Of a stretch of 64,000 nt of DNA, positions 32,750 to 43,127 are shown in pieces. Source of the DNA: Simmondsia chinensis. Its lineage: Eukaryota > Streptophyta > Magnoliopsida > Caryophyllales > Simmondsiaceae. Position 1 is the stretch's first letter; each line of letters starts with the position of its first letter. The notes under the pieces are model-generated. The model searched no databases. It was not told where the DNA came from and saw only the letters and a program-made list of their open reading frames with translations. The DNA lies in the NCBI GenBank assembly GCA_018398585.1, contig JAGTTD010000001.1, forward strand, positions 23,239,438 to 23,303,437, read 5' to 3'. A program made the position numbers and the translations under genes.

Positions 32750-33340
32750 TATTATGATTCGAGAATTCAAGGATTGAGCTGTATTGGGTTGAGCTGCTGT
32801 TAGTTCTGTTGCTGCTGCTGCTTTGTGTTCTGCTGCAATTTTTGTCATGTGGTTGCTGTTGTTAGTTAGCCTTAGTTGTATTAGTCCTGGGTTAAGCTCT
32901 AGTTCCTGATGTAATAAGCTGCATTTATCTCTTGCGTTGTAAGTAACCTGCAGTAAGCATGTGTTCGGTTGGGGATGTGGCGCCTAGCTGTTTGAATGTT
33001 AGTTGTCTTGGCGCCAAGATATTTTAGATATAGTTAGTTAGATATTTTAGTGAGCTAGATATTTTCCTAGCTGAAGTCGATTAGTGGCTGGTCTTAATTC
33101 AATGTACTTGCGTGCTTAAGTTTGCCTATAAGTAGTAGTGGTGTAATAATTCAGATTCATTCAATGAAATTGACAACAAATATCTCTTTGAGATTAAACT
33201 TCTCTCTCTCATCTAACTCTCTCTATTTCTCATCCCTAGTTCTCTAATTTCTCATCTCAATTCCCTTCTTTCTCATCTCATACCATCAATCTATCCAAAT
33301 TTACTTAGCTTATGCTCATGAATCAATCACGAGCGTAATA
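32750..33340 (+). repeat. F1 5' LTR
   Basis: 591 bp, TATTATGATTCGAG to GAGCGTAATA; the 3' copy at 35851 starts with the canonical TGTTATGATTCGAG. U3 has TTGGCGCCAA at 33008-33017; TATAAGTAG is at 33127-33135. The downstream CT-rich block resembles G1 and F3. Confidence 0.9.
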
Positions 33341-33342
33341 AT

Positions 33343-33355
33343 TGGTATCAGAGCC
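33343..33355 (+). other. F1 primer-binding site, tRNA-iMet type
   Basis: TGGTATCAGAGCC, exact, 2 bases after the LTR. Confidence 0.9.
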
Positions 33356-33521
33356 TCATTTGGCTTCCAATCGAGTGCGTAATCAAAAGAAAATTAAAAA
33401 AAAAAATCAGAAAATTGTTGATCTTGCAAAATCAGAATTTGTTGATCATATTTGTGATTGTGCTGCAGAAAGTTCGAATATCAAATTGAACAAATCAGAT
33501 TGTGAAGTTTGAGAGGGAATT

Positions 33522-34031
33522 ATGGCTGGAGGTGTGACAACAAGATCCGGAATGGCCAAGGTTGTTGCAAGTCCTTCTTATACTGATGTGGTTAGCGATA
33601 ATGCAGAAAAGGAGCCGCAAGCTGTGACTCGTGACGTGCTGAATGCAGAGTTAAAGGCTTTGATTGTTCAGCTTAATCAGGATCAGCGGGAGCGTGACCA
33701 AAGAACTATTCAAGAGCAGCTGGAGCGTGACCAAAGAACTAAACAAGAGCAGCTGGAGAGGGAGCAAAGAATGGAAGATCGATTGCGCAATTTGTTGAAA
33801 GAACAAGAGCAAACATTTAATGAGCGTTTTGGCTTACAAACTCAGTGTTTTGAAGAGAAAATAGCTGATCAATTAAATCAGCAAAAGCAACAGGTTGAGG
33901 AGGCAGTGGCTGATCGAATGAATGAACAAGCAAAAGAGTTTGATGAAAAGATTGATGATCGTTTGAATCAACAATTGCAGAGGTTCGAAGTAAGATTTGT
34001 TGAAATAAACAAACAAGCAATTGAAGATTGA
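33522..34031 (+). pseudogene. F1 gag N-terminal coiled-coil region
   Basis: A 169-codon frame beginning MAGGVTTRSGMAKVV, the same start as G1. From about residue 45 it is a long Gln/Glu/Arg coiled coil with near-repeats (ERDQRTIQEQLERDQRTKQE). Coiled coils here probably help gag assemble. It ends in a TGA at 34029; the sense continues in frame to a second TGA at 34062 and then to 34682. Confidence 0.85.
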
Positions 34032-34064
34032 GTGACTCATCAATTGCAAGGAATTGAGGATTGA

Positions 34065-35100
34065 GTGGACAATTGCCTTGCTATGTTGCAAAATCAGGTA
34101 CAAAAGCAGAATGCAGGTGCAAGTGTTGGTGGTTTGTTGCCTGCAAGTCAGTTATTGAGGGCCTCTGATTTGCTTCAAACACAAGAACCAAATGCTGGTG
34201 CTCATCCACAAGTTGTACCTCAAGTTGCTAATGTAAATGCTGGACATCAAATTCCTCTTCAATCAGATGATGACAGACCCCAAATTCAGATTCCAGATGC
34301 TGCAATATCTGGCAGTCCGCAAGAACAAGCAATTGATCAGGAGCAAATTCAATATGTGAGCATGAATTTTGGTAAGAAAGATCATCCACCTGATGCTTCA
34401 GATAGTCCACCAGGCTCTGCAGCTCAGATCAGAACAAGTCGTGAAAATTCAGGACACTTTGATCCATCACATGATCCTACACACACGCGACCTGTTTGTT
34501 TGAATGCTGGGCACTTTGTTCATCCACAGAATCGGTGCAGCAGTATAATCATGGTTAAAATGCCTCTGAATTTGGTCCTAACCGTAGCAATGAAGTCACT
34601 TGTGGTCATAGAAGCAATGGCTTTAGACAACCAAGAGTTCAACTTGAAAATTTTGATGGGAAGCAGCCACATTCTTGGTTAAGAAGATGTGAACGTTACC
34701 TCCACTTTTATTCCATTCCCGATGAACAAAAGGTGGAATTAGCTGCGGTTTACCTTCAAGGAGATCATGAAGTTTGGCTCTATAGTCTATTGAAGAGTAA
34801 TTCCACACTTACTTGGGCTGAGTTTATGGTTGAGTTTTGCGAACGCTATGGTGATGATGACTTGAGTGATATAGTTGATAACTTCAACAAGCTGACTCAA
34901 GTTACAACCGTAAGGAGTACATGACAAGGTTCGAGAATCTCAGAGCAAGTATGATAACTGTCACTCTTCAAGCTCCGGAGTCCTTTTATGTCTCGAGTTT
35001 TATCAGTGGATTAAAGCCTAAAATCAAGAATTTGGTGAAGGCAATTGGTCCTACTTCTTTATCACAAGCGTATGCAAAGGCGAGGCTGTTTGAGGCTACA
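34065..35100 (+). pseudogene. F1 gag linker and central gag domain, frameshifted
   Basis: Frames 34065-34682, 34733-34924 and 34921 onward together cover the Gln/Pro linker, HSWLRRCERYLHF-type, VELAAVYLQGDHEVWLYSLL and TRFENLRASMITV. At least two shifts (near 34600 and 34912) break it. The sequence is very close to G1, which helps place the breaks. Confidence 0.85.
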
Positions 35101-35808
35101 TTTCTATCAACCAATGAGGGGCCCAAACATCGAGGAGAAAGCTCACAACAACATCACAAAGGAGGAGATGAAACCAAAGTGAACCGTCCCTCTGATAAGA
35201 ATGCTTTTAAGAAGAGGCCTCAAAGACTCTATTTCAAGTGTCGTCAACCTTATGAAATAGGCCATAAATGTAACCCTAAATTTCTTATGGCGGTTAGAGG
35301 AATTGACATTAAAGGGCAGTCCGATGGTGATTGGACTGATGTTGAGTATGAGGACTCCGACCAAGAAATTTTCATTGAGGATGAAATGGAGGTTTCCTTG
35401 ACAGCTTTGACAGGGCAAGGAATGCATACGACGATCAGGATCAAAGGGAAAGCAGGCACGAGATCGATTTTCATCCTGATAGACAGTGAAAGCACTCACA
35501 GTTTTATTGATCCAAAATTAGTGAAGAAGGTGGGACATGAGGTGATCAAGACTAATCCCTTGGCAGTGACCGTGGCGGATGTAAACTCTTTCCTTACTCA
35601 GGACAAATGCCAAGCCTTTCAGGGGTCTATGCATGAACATCAGTTCACACACGATTTTAGAGTCCTTCCTTTGGGTGGATGCGATATGGTGCTTGGAGTT
35701 GATTGGATGCGTGGGTTGAACCCGGTATCTTTCGATTATGTTAAGCACGTTGTGTCTTTTGAATGTCACGGATCTAGAGTTACATTGCAGGGCATGGACG
35801 ATCACTAA
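35101..35808 (+). pseudogene. F1 zinc knuckle and protease
   Basis: Part of a 295-codon frame (34921-35808). The CCHC knuckle reads CRQPYEIGHKCNPKFL. The protease active site reads LIDSESTHSFID (codons 35482-35493), so the Gly of Asp-Ser-Gly is Glu, which should inactivate it. LPLGGCDMVLGVDWMRG follows. The frame ends GMDDH then stop, 9 bp before the pre-PPT block; as in G1 there is no RT. Confidence 0.9.
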
Positions 35809-35816
35809 TTTCCATT

Positions 35817-35850
35817 CTTGAGGACAAGAATGTTCTCAAGGGGAAGGGAA
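35817..35850 (+). other. F1 pre-PPT inverted repeat and polypurine tract
   Basis: CTTGAGGAC, AAGAAT, GTTCTCAAG (one G-T pair in the stem), then GGGGAAGGGAA. Same design as G1. Confidence 0.7.
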
Positions 35851-35962
35851 TGTTATGATTCGAGAATTCAAGGATTGAGCTGTATTGGGTTGAGCTGCTG
35901 TTAGTTCTGTGGCTGCTGCTGCTTTGTGTTCTGCTGTAATTTTTGTCATGTGGTTGCTGTTG
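35851..35962 (+). repeat. F1 3' LTR, left part
   Basis: TGTTATGATTCGAGAATTC to GTTGCTGTTG, then F2 starts. TGTTG (35958-35962) is the left TSD of F2. Confidence 0.9.
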
Positions 35963-36303
35963 TGTTATGTCTATCGAGTTTTAATTCAAGTTAATAAAAT
36001 TAGGCGAATTGTTTTATTCAAATCGTGGTTTGGGTGCCAAAGTCGGTTAGCTGTTAGAGCCGATTGAGTTTTTGGCGGGAGTTTGTGTGGTGGTCCCTTG
36101 TTATTGTTTTTCATTATTTCTCCTTAAATAGTGGCTGATTTACTTGTAATGGGTTATCCAATGAAATATCAATTAATCCTAGTGATTAAAACTTCTTCTT
36201 CTCATCTAATTCTCTCTATTTTCTCATCCCCTTTCCCTTCTTTCTCATCCCAAACTCTCTTACTTTCTTAGGTTAAGTTCAAGATTTAATCTCGAACTTA
36301 ACA
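35963..36303 (+). repeat. F2 5' LTR
   Basis: 341 bp, TGTTATGTCTATCGAG to CTCGAACTTAACA. U3 contains TTTGGCGGGA at 36071-36080, a full match to the E2F core TTTSSCGS. A TATA-like TTAAATAGTG and a CT-rich block follow. Confidence 0.9.
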
Positions 36304-36305
36304 AT

Positions 36306-36318
36306 TGGTATCAGAGCC
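36306..36318 (+). other. F2 primer-binding site, tRNA-iMet type
   Basis: TGGTATCAGAGCC, exact, 2 bases after the LTR. Confidence 0.9.
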
Positions 36319-36337
36319 TCATTTAACTAAAAAATTA

Positions 36338-37011
36338 ATGGATACAAATGTAATTCCCTTGATCAGTGGTGTCACAACTAGATCGGCAGCAGCAAGAACC
36401 GCTGTTAGATCGCCCAATGTTGAGGTTATTGGAAGTAGTGATGCAGCAGGTCGTGACTTGGTGACAAATGCTCAAATGGCAGTAAGTTTGAGGCAATGCT
36501 GGGTCAATTCAGGCAGATCTTCAACGAATCAATACCTTAACAGATTGAGGTAAAGGTAGATCAAGGAATGCAACGGGTAGAAGCTAAAATTATTGATCAA
36601 GTCTCACGACAATCACAAGAATTGGAGGAAAGATTTAATCAGAGGCTCGATCAACAAAGACAACTGCTAGAAGAGAGGTTTACTGAGATCAGAGAACAAG
36701 TTATGAGGCCCATCCGTTCCGTTGTTCAGGATCCATTAATACCAGCAAGTGTCTTGCAAACAAATCAACTGATCAGACCTCAGGAGGAAGTAAGGCAGAA
36801 TGCGCCTGTTTCTATGCGAAATTCTGGTGCTGAGAGGAGAGATCCTGATCGAAACCCTGAGATTGAAGTGTCTGAGAGGCAGGTTCGCAATGAGCCTGTG
36901 AGTTCTTGACCGTCCAACTGGAATGATGGTGTGCGATTCACTGAAGTTGAAGATGCTCACAGGCCGAGGGGATTGAATGTGAATCACCTTGATAGACCAC
37001 CTGATGATTGG
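36338..37011 (+). pseudogene. F2 gag N-terminal region
   Basis: ATG at 36338 opens MDTNVIPLISGVTTRSAAA, sharing VTTRS with G1 and F1. A stop at about 36551 is followed, in another frame (36568-36909), by a coiled-coil segment (RQSQELEERFNQRLDQQRQ). Gag is then interrupted by the solo LTR at 37012; ATTGG at 37007-37011 is its left TSD. Confidence 0.8.
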
Positions 37012-38791
37012 TGATAACCTTAAATTTGTATATATTTATCTATATCATTTTAATACATATTTAAACATTTTACTTCTAATTTTATCACTTTTGCTCGTTT
37101 TTGCTCGGTTTTGACTATTTCACCTACTTTATTGCAAAAACTCCAATTTTGTATTAAATCTTGCTAGTTTTATCATTAACATCAATAAGTAAAAGCAAGA
37201 TAAATCAAGAAAATTATAAAATAATAACAAAAATTGTACAAAATTACCAAGAATACCTAACTTGCACCCTATTTTACAAGTTTTGCATCAATTTTTAGCT
37301 AAAATTCAAGATTTTATCGTCATTATTCATCTTTTATGTCTTTTATAACATAATTAAACATTACTTCAAGCTATTTTAAGCATTCTTTTACATAAAAAAT
37401 CAAAAAAAAATCAAAAAATATAAAAAAATGCAGAACAGGGTCTGCTGCAGCAACAAGCATTTTACAGCCCATATATTGCTTGCTTTTTCTACTAAATACA
37501 TCAAAACAAAGCTTAAATAAGTTATATAACATCATATTAACATTTATTGCAGCATTTGGGCGGTGGTATGAAGAGAAAAAGCAAGATAATTGGTTGTGAA
37601 AGTGGCTAGGAGCACATATTGCAGCTGCTGCATAAATCATCCAATAAAAATGAAGTTTGAGCTAATTTTGGGATGTGCAGCTAAAATAAAGATATAAAAT
37701 AACTTCATTGATGCATAAAACACAATTTCAACCAATTAGGATCAAGATTTGGGCGGTGATCGAGCTCAAAATAAAAAAAAAATCAGTAAAATGCAGACAG
37801 ACCTGCACTGCAGCAGGAAGCTCAAATGGAGGACGATTTTTGAGATTTTCTCTAAGTTTTTTATTCCAAAATCTAATTTTATAAATAGGGGAGAATGCAA
37901 GGAGTTGATTCATCAAGTTTTCAGATCAAAAAACACAAAAAAATGGAGCAAGAATGAGGTGAGAACAGGTCAGGTCGCAGCAGGCAGACCCTGACCTGTT
38001 CTGCTCTGTTTTTGTTATTTTTGTTTATCATTTTTCTTCATTAGTTCATGTATTTTGATGCTTGTAATGTTTAATATTAAGTTTAACATGAACTAATTTT
38101 GTTAATCTAAGGCTACGATGTAGCCTAAGTTGTAAAATACGCTCGTTTCTAATTTAAGGTATTCAATGTTTATGTTATTTGCGTTGTTGAAGTGTTTATC
38201 ATTGTTCCTAATGAGTTTTAAATGCTTGATCACTATTTAAAGCCCGTAGTGATTCATAATGAGACCGAAAGGAGATTTATGATGAGTGCTGAGGTGATAA
38301 GCACCACAAATTGAGGGAATGCTCGAAAGAGATTAACGCGATTTGTGTGGTTTATAAAAGAAAATCAGAGATTTTATAACTCTTTTCTTATTTAAATTCA
38401 TGCACGAAAGTGATGGGTTAATATGTTAAATAGTACGCTAAATGTTGCTCGAGAGAGAATATTTAGTAAATTAGGATTTTCAACCATCAACAGGCAATAA
38501 CAACATGAATATCGAGAATAGAAAAGCATATTGATGCAATTAAGGTCAAATCGGATGCCTTAGACTTTGTTTATCTAATAAAAACTCAAAAACTTTAATT
38601 AACTTTCTATTTGTATTTCTTTCTCTTTTGTTTTTATTTTTATTTAATGAATCCCTTTTTTTTAATCTTTCAAATAGTATTAAAGCTATTAATTTCAGTA
38701 CTCACTCAGCAATCCTCGTGGGAACGATACTCTACTCACTCTGTATTACTTGAAGCGACTAGTGCACTTGCTAGTAAAAAAATATGCATCA
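37012..38791 (+). repeat. solo Athila-type LTR inside F2 gag
   Basis: 1780 bp, TGATAACCTTAAATTTG to ATGCATCA, with TSD ATTGG at 37007-37011 and 38792-38796. Landmarks GATGTAGCCTAAGTTGTAAAA and TTTCAAATAGTATTAAAGCTA tie it to the A3 LTR family. No PBS, interior or second LTR is present, so it is the product of LTR-LTR recombination. A frame that starts inside it (38611) only becomes real gag after 38797. Confidence 0.92.
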
Positions 38792-38796
38792 ATTGG

Positions 38797-39637
38797 CATC
38801 AAACACGTTCTGGCAGTAATGAGGAGGTCTCCAACAGCAGAAGCAATGGTCACAGACAGCCTCAGGTGCAGATTGATGCATTCGATGGGAAGCAACCGCA
38901 TTCATGGCTTAGAAGGTGTGAGCGTTACTTTCATTTCTGCCATATTGATGACTCCGAAAAGGTACAAATTGCGGCTGTATATCTTCTTGGTGATCATGAG
39001 GTGTGGTTTTATAGTTTGATGAAGAGTAATCCATCCCTCACATGGACTGAATTTGCAAGAGAATTGTGTGATCGGTTTAGTGATGAGGATGATAGTGATA
39101 TTGTTGATAAATTTAATAAGGTGAAACAGGAGACATCTGTTAGAGATTATATGACCAGATTTGAGAACCTACGGGCTAGCATTATAACTGAGATTCAAGC
39201 ATCCGAGTCTTATTATGTTTCAGCTTTTATAAGTGGGTTTAAACCAAGAGTGAAAAACTTGGTTAAAGCTGTTGATCCTACAACTTTGTCTATGGCTTAT
39301 GCTAAAGCCAAGCTTTATGAATCCACAATTTTGTCTCCAAATGAGGCTACCAGACCTCATAGCAGTAGTTTCAAACAACAACAAAGTTCTGCCAGAACCA
39401 GGACCAACCGATTTGATGATAAGCAGCAGCAGAGGTTGTGTTACCATTGCAACCAACCTTATCAGTTTGGCCACCGGTGTAACCCCAAATTCCTCATGTC
39501 TGCTGAAGGGGATAGCGCTGAGGATGAGTCTGATGATGAAGAAAATGAGGCTGAAGGAGCTGAATCTGATCTGAACATCGATGACAGCATAGATGATGCA
39601 GCTGTGGAAATTTCAATGAAGGCCTTGACAGGAAATG
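38797..39637 (+). pseudogene. F2 gag central domain and zinc knuckle
   Basis: Gag resumes after the solo LTR. FDGKQPHSWLRRCERYFHF, VQIAAVYLLGDHEVWFYSLM and VRDYMTRFENLRASI mark the gag domain (about 38880-39320). The knuckle reads CYHCNQPYQFGHRCNP (about 39439-39486). An acidic linker leads to EISMKALTGN, where F3 interrupts. This part has no stop. Confidence 0.9.
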
Positions 39638-40370
39638 TGTTATAAACCGAGAATTCGAGGCATGGGTTTAAATTGGCTAAATGGCAGAAAAACTGTTAGT
39701 TGTTAAAATTCAATGGTTGATGTTATGTTGCTGCTGCTGAAGTTCTGTTAAGTTGCTGATATGTTGCTGTTAGTTCTGATTTGCTGCTGTTGGTGTGAAG
39801 ATTGGGCTGCTGCTGAGCTGTTATTATTGATTCGGTTGCTAAGATTATATTGTTAGCTCTCTTACTGCATTGTAATAAACTTAGTAGCTGCATTGTAATA
39901 GTTTTAGTGTTGCATTGCATTGTCCTAAGCTGCTAAAGTATAATTAGCTGCGTGAGTAATAAGTTGTAGCAGCAGTGCTGCATATTGGGCTCGGTTAGGC
40001 TGTTAGGATGGCCTTGGCGCCAAAATGGGATTTAAGTGTTAGTTAGATATCTTTCTAGAAGTTTCCTAAGTTGGTTAGCTTGAGTAAGTCTAGATACATT
40101 GTACTAGTTTTGCTCATCTTGCCAATAAGTAGCTGAGGAGTGTAATGTTCAGCATTCATTCAATCAAATATCTGAAAAATATCTCATTTGAGATCAAAGC
40201 TTCTCTCTCTTATCTAACTCTCTCTATTTCTCATCTCCTTTCCCTTCTTATCTCATCTAAGTCTAAAATCTCTACTTTCTCATCTCAGTTTCACTTCTTT
40301 CTCATCTCATATTCTCAATCTATCCTCATTTTACTTAGCTTATGTTTGGGAATAGATCCCGATCATAACA
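39638..40370 (+). repeat. F3 5' LTR
   Basis: 733 bp, TGTTATAAACCGAG to GATCATAACA. TTGGCGCCAAAA is at 40014-40025. The position matching the TATA box in other copies reads AATAAGTAG here. Confidence 0.92.
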
Positions 40371-40372
40371 AT

Positions 40373-40385
40373 TGGTATTACAGCC
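40373..40385 (+). other. F3 primer-binding site, tRNA-iMet type
   Basis: TGGTATTACAGCC, two changes from TGGTATCAGAGCC. Confidence 0.8.
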
Positions 40386-40621
40386 TCGTTTGGCTTCCAA
40401 TCGAGTGCGTAATCAATAGAAAAAAAAATTAAAAATAAAAAAGAGAAAAAAATTCAAAAAATTCAAATTCTGTGCTGAATTTAGTTCAGTTAAATCAATT
40501 GAAGTTCAATGGCGGCAATCGGATCATCTTGATCAAGTTCAGTTCAGCATTCTTCAGATTTTAGAAAAAAATCTGTTAAGGACAGTTTGATCTAGACTTA
40601 ATTTGTTGGTTTAGATCGAGA

Positions 40622-41743
40622 GTGTGCTTGTGTTGTTCTAAATTTCAGTTAGGTTTTGCATCAGGAGTTCTGTGCAAGCAAGGGATCGAATCAAATTTTA
40701 GTGATAGAATCAAATCACCAGTGCAAATTACAAATGATCTGCTGATCAATCAGATGAAGGCATTGTTAGATCATTTTCATCAATCTCAGTTGGAAAGGGA
40801 ACGAAGAATGGATGATCGATTGCATAAATTGTTGCAAGAACAGGATCGGAGGTTTAATGAGAGATTTGGCCTGCAATTCCAACGTGTTGATGTGAATAAT
40901 GAAGATCAATTAAATCAACAAAAACAACAGCATGAGGAGACGTTGTTTGAAGAAGGATCTCAAATTGTTAATGTAAATGTTACTCCTCAAGTTCCTCTTC
41001 AATCAGATGAAGATAAAATCACTCCAAGCCAATGCACGCAAGAAGTCTTAGCTGAAGAATCACAGATTCCAGGGGAGAAAGCACATGTTGCTGCTGCTGA
41101 GTTACAATCGTGTGTTCCTAATGTGGCTGTAGGACCTGTAGTGGCTGAAGGAATGACTCATGATGGACCTCAAGTTGTTAATGTATCGGCTAAACCTCAA
41201 GTTCAACCTCAAACAGCTGGTGTTAATCCTCAAGATCCAACTCTAGCAGCTGAATTGCACTGTCGGCATGCCGATCGACAAGTTCGGGATGAACTATGTC
41301 TTTATTTGAAGGAAGTTGCGACTCATCCACGTGCAAGTGCTTGTGATAAGTTGCCTCCTGACCCAGGAGAAGCTTCTCAAGACTATATGAAGCTAAGAGG
41401 AGTCGATTTTTTGCTGAAAAGATGCACTCGAGCTGCGAGAGTGCGTTTCAAAGTTCACAACAAAAAAAGCTTGGTTTTTAGGCTAGCAATTGAGCTGATA
41501 AATGTGCTTGGGAATGGTGGACATCAATTGCAACATCAAGATGAGCTAGCTGATGGAAATCAAAGACACATATACATGAATGCAATTCTGCAGCAGGCTA
41601 TGGTTGTTCATGTTAGGTTGGTTTGGTTTGATTTGTGCAGACCACCGGAGCAGAACTATCTAGATCAGATGCAAGCAATAACAATAGGTCCTTGGGTTGG
41701 AATTATATCAAAATCTGCTTCAACAAGTGTGCTGCTGTTATAA
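40622..41743 (+). CDS. F3 hypothetical protein, gag-like coiled coil plus unknown C terminus
   Basis: An open frame of 373 codons. Residues ~40-110 (HFHQSQLERERRMDDRLHKL, FNERFGLQFQRVDV) match the coiled coil of F1 gag, and the Val/Pro/Gln linker (VNVTPQVPLQSDED) matches the gag linkers of G1 and F1. The last ~150 residues have no counterpart in the other elements here and no motif I recognise. The first ATG may not be the true start: G1 and F1 gag begin with MAGGVTTRS, absent here. Whether it is translated is unknown. Confidence 0.45.
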   Translation: MCLCCSKFQLGFASGVLCKQGIESNFSDRIKSPVQITNDLLINQMKALLDHFHQSQLERERRMDDRLHKLLQEQDRRFNERFGLQFQRVDVNNEDQLNQQKQQHEETLFEEGSQIVNVNVTPQVPLQSDEDKITPSQCTQEVLAEESQIPGEKAHVAAAELQSCVPNVAVGPVVAEGMTHDGPQVVNVSAKPQVQPQTAGVNPQDPTLAAELHCRHADRQVRDELCLYLKEVATHPRASACDKLPPDPGEASQDYMKLRGVDFLLKRCTRAARVRFKVHNKKSLVFRLAIELINVLGNGGHQLQHQDELADGNQRHIYMNAILQQAMVVHVRLVWFDLCRPPEQNYLDQMQAITIGPWVGIISKSASTSVLLL

Positions 41744-41871
41744 AATTTCAATATCTTAAAACACTTTGCAGCTGTGGATTTCAACAAGAAGTCTCCTACA
41801 TCAATAATTGATTTTCATGGTCTCGTTCTCTTTCATTCTTGAGGACAATAATGTTTTCAAGGGGAAGGGAA
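41744..41871 (+). other. F3 pre-PPT block and polypurine tract
   Basis: CTTGAGGACAATAAT at 41838, then GTTTTCAAG, then GGGGAAGGGAA up to 41871. It is the same block as in G1 and F1 with a weakened stem. Confidence 0.65.
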
Positions 41872-42604
41872 TGTTATAAACCAAGAATCCGAGGCATGGG
41901 TTTAAATTGGCTAAATGGCTGAAAAACTGTTAGTTGTTAAAATTCAATGGCTGATGTTATGCTGCTGCTGCTGAAGTTCTGTTAAGTTGCTGATATGTTG
42001 CTGTTAGTTCTGATTTGCTGCTGTTGGTGTGAAGATTGTGCTGCTGCTAAGCTATTATTGTTGATTCGGTTGCTAAGATGATATTGTTAGCTCTCTTACT
42101 ACATTGTAATAAACTTAGTAGCTGCATTGTAATAGTTTTAATGTTGCATTGCATTGTCCTAAGCTGCTAAAGTATAATTAGCTGCGTGGGTAATAAGTTG
42201 CAGCAGCAGTGCTGCATATTCGGGTCGGTTAGGCTGTTAGGATAGCCTTGGCACCAAAATGGGATTTAAGTGTCAGTTAGATATCTTTCTAGAAGTTTCC
42301 TAAGTTGGTTAGCTTGAGTAAGTCTAGATACATTGTACTAGTTTTGCTCATCTTGCCTATAAGTAGCTGAGGAGTGTAATGTTCAGCATTCACTCAATCA
42401 AATATCTGAAAAATATCTCATTTGAGATCAAAGCTTCTCTTTCTCATCTAACTCTCTCTATTTCTCATCTCCTTTCCCTTCTTATCTCATCTAAGTCTAA
42501 AATCTCTACTTTCTCATCTCAATTTCACTTCTTTCTCATCTCATATTCTCAATCTCTCCTCACTTTACTTAGCTTATGTTTGGGAATCGATCCCGATCAT
42601 AACA
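41872..42604 (+). repeat. F3 3' LTR
   Basis: 733 bp, TGTTATAAACCAAG to GATCATAACA, collinear with the 5' LTR. The palindrome reads TTGGCACCAA (42248-42257), a CpG transition. TATAAGTAG is at 42358-42366. Confidence 0.92.
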
Positions 42605-42609
42605 AAATG

Positions 42610-43127
42610 GTGCTCACAACACGATTCGCATCAGAGGAATGGCAAGTAAAAAGTATATCATCATCCTCTTTGATAATGGTAGCACCCATAGCTTTGTTGA
42701 TCCTAAAGTGGTTAAGAAGGTGGGTCATGAAATGATTAAAACCCATCCCCTTGCTTTCACCGTAGCTGATGGTAAATCAGTTATCACTCAAAACAAATGC
42801 CGTGGGTTCAGTTGGGTAATGCAGGACCGAAAATTCAGTTATGACTTTAGAATCCTTCCTTTGGGAGGGTGTGATATGGTGCTTGGGGTTGATTGGATGA
42901 GAACTTACAGACCGGTGTTATTTGATTTTGCTAACCTCACAGTTTCCTTTGAGATACAAGGAAGTAAGGTGACCTTGCACGGCAAAGTTGAGCAAGCCCA
43001 TTTGCAGGTCATGAAAGGAAGTAGGTTGAAGAAAGGAATGAAGAAATGCTCATTTTAATGGGTAGGCCAGCTGTTAGCTATAGCCCCTACTGAATTAATC
43101 AACATTACCGAACCTAAGGTACAAGTT
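42610..43127 (+). pseudogene. F2 aspartic protease
   Basis: The active site reads ILFDNGSTHSFVD (codons 42672-42683), so the usual Asp-Ser-Gly is Asp-Asn-Gly. CRGFSWVMQDRKFSYDFRIL and LPLGGCDMVLGVDWMRTYRP follow. The frame closes with a TAA near 43056; the polyprotein sense then continues toward RT in another segment. Protease would release the mature proteins. Confidence 0.85.

Larger units (their letters stand above)
39638..42604 (+). mobile_element. F3: short element with gag-like N terminus and no pol
   Basis: Both LTRs (733 bp each), iMet-type PBS, one 373-codon ORF, a pre-PPT block and TSD AAATG at 39633-39637 and 42605-42609. By eye the LTRs differ at roughly 28 of 733 positions, mostly transitions. 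The interior (1.5 kb) lacks the gag core domain, knuckle, protease and all pol domains. It is a non-autonomous relative of G1/F1 reduced further. Confidence 0.9.

Noticed and set aside
40145..40432. Ser/Leu-rich 95-codon frame, repeated at 42379
   Set aside because: It comes from the CT-rich end of both F3 LTRs.
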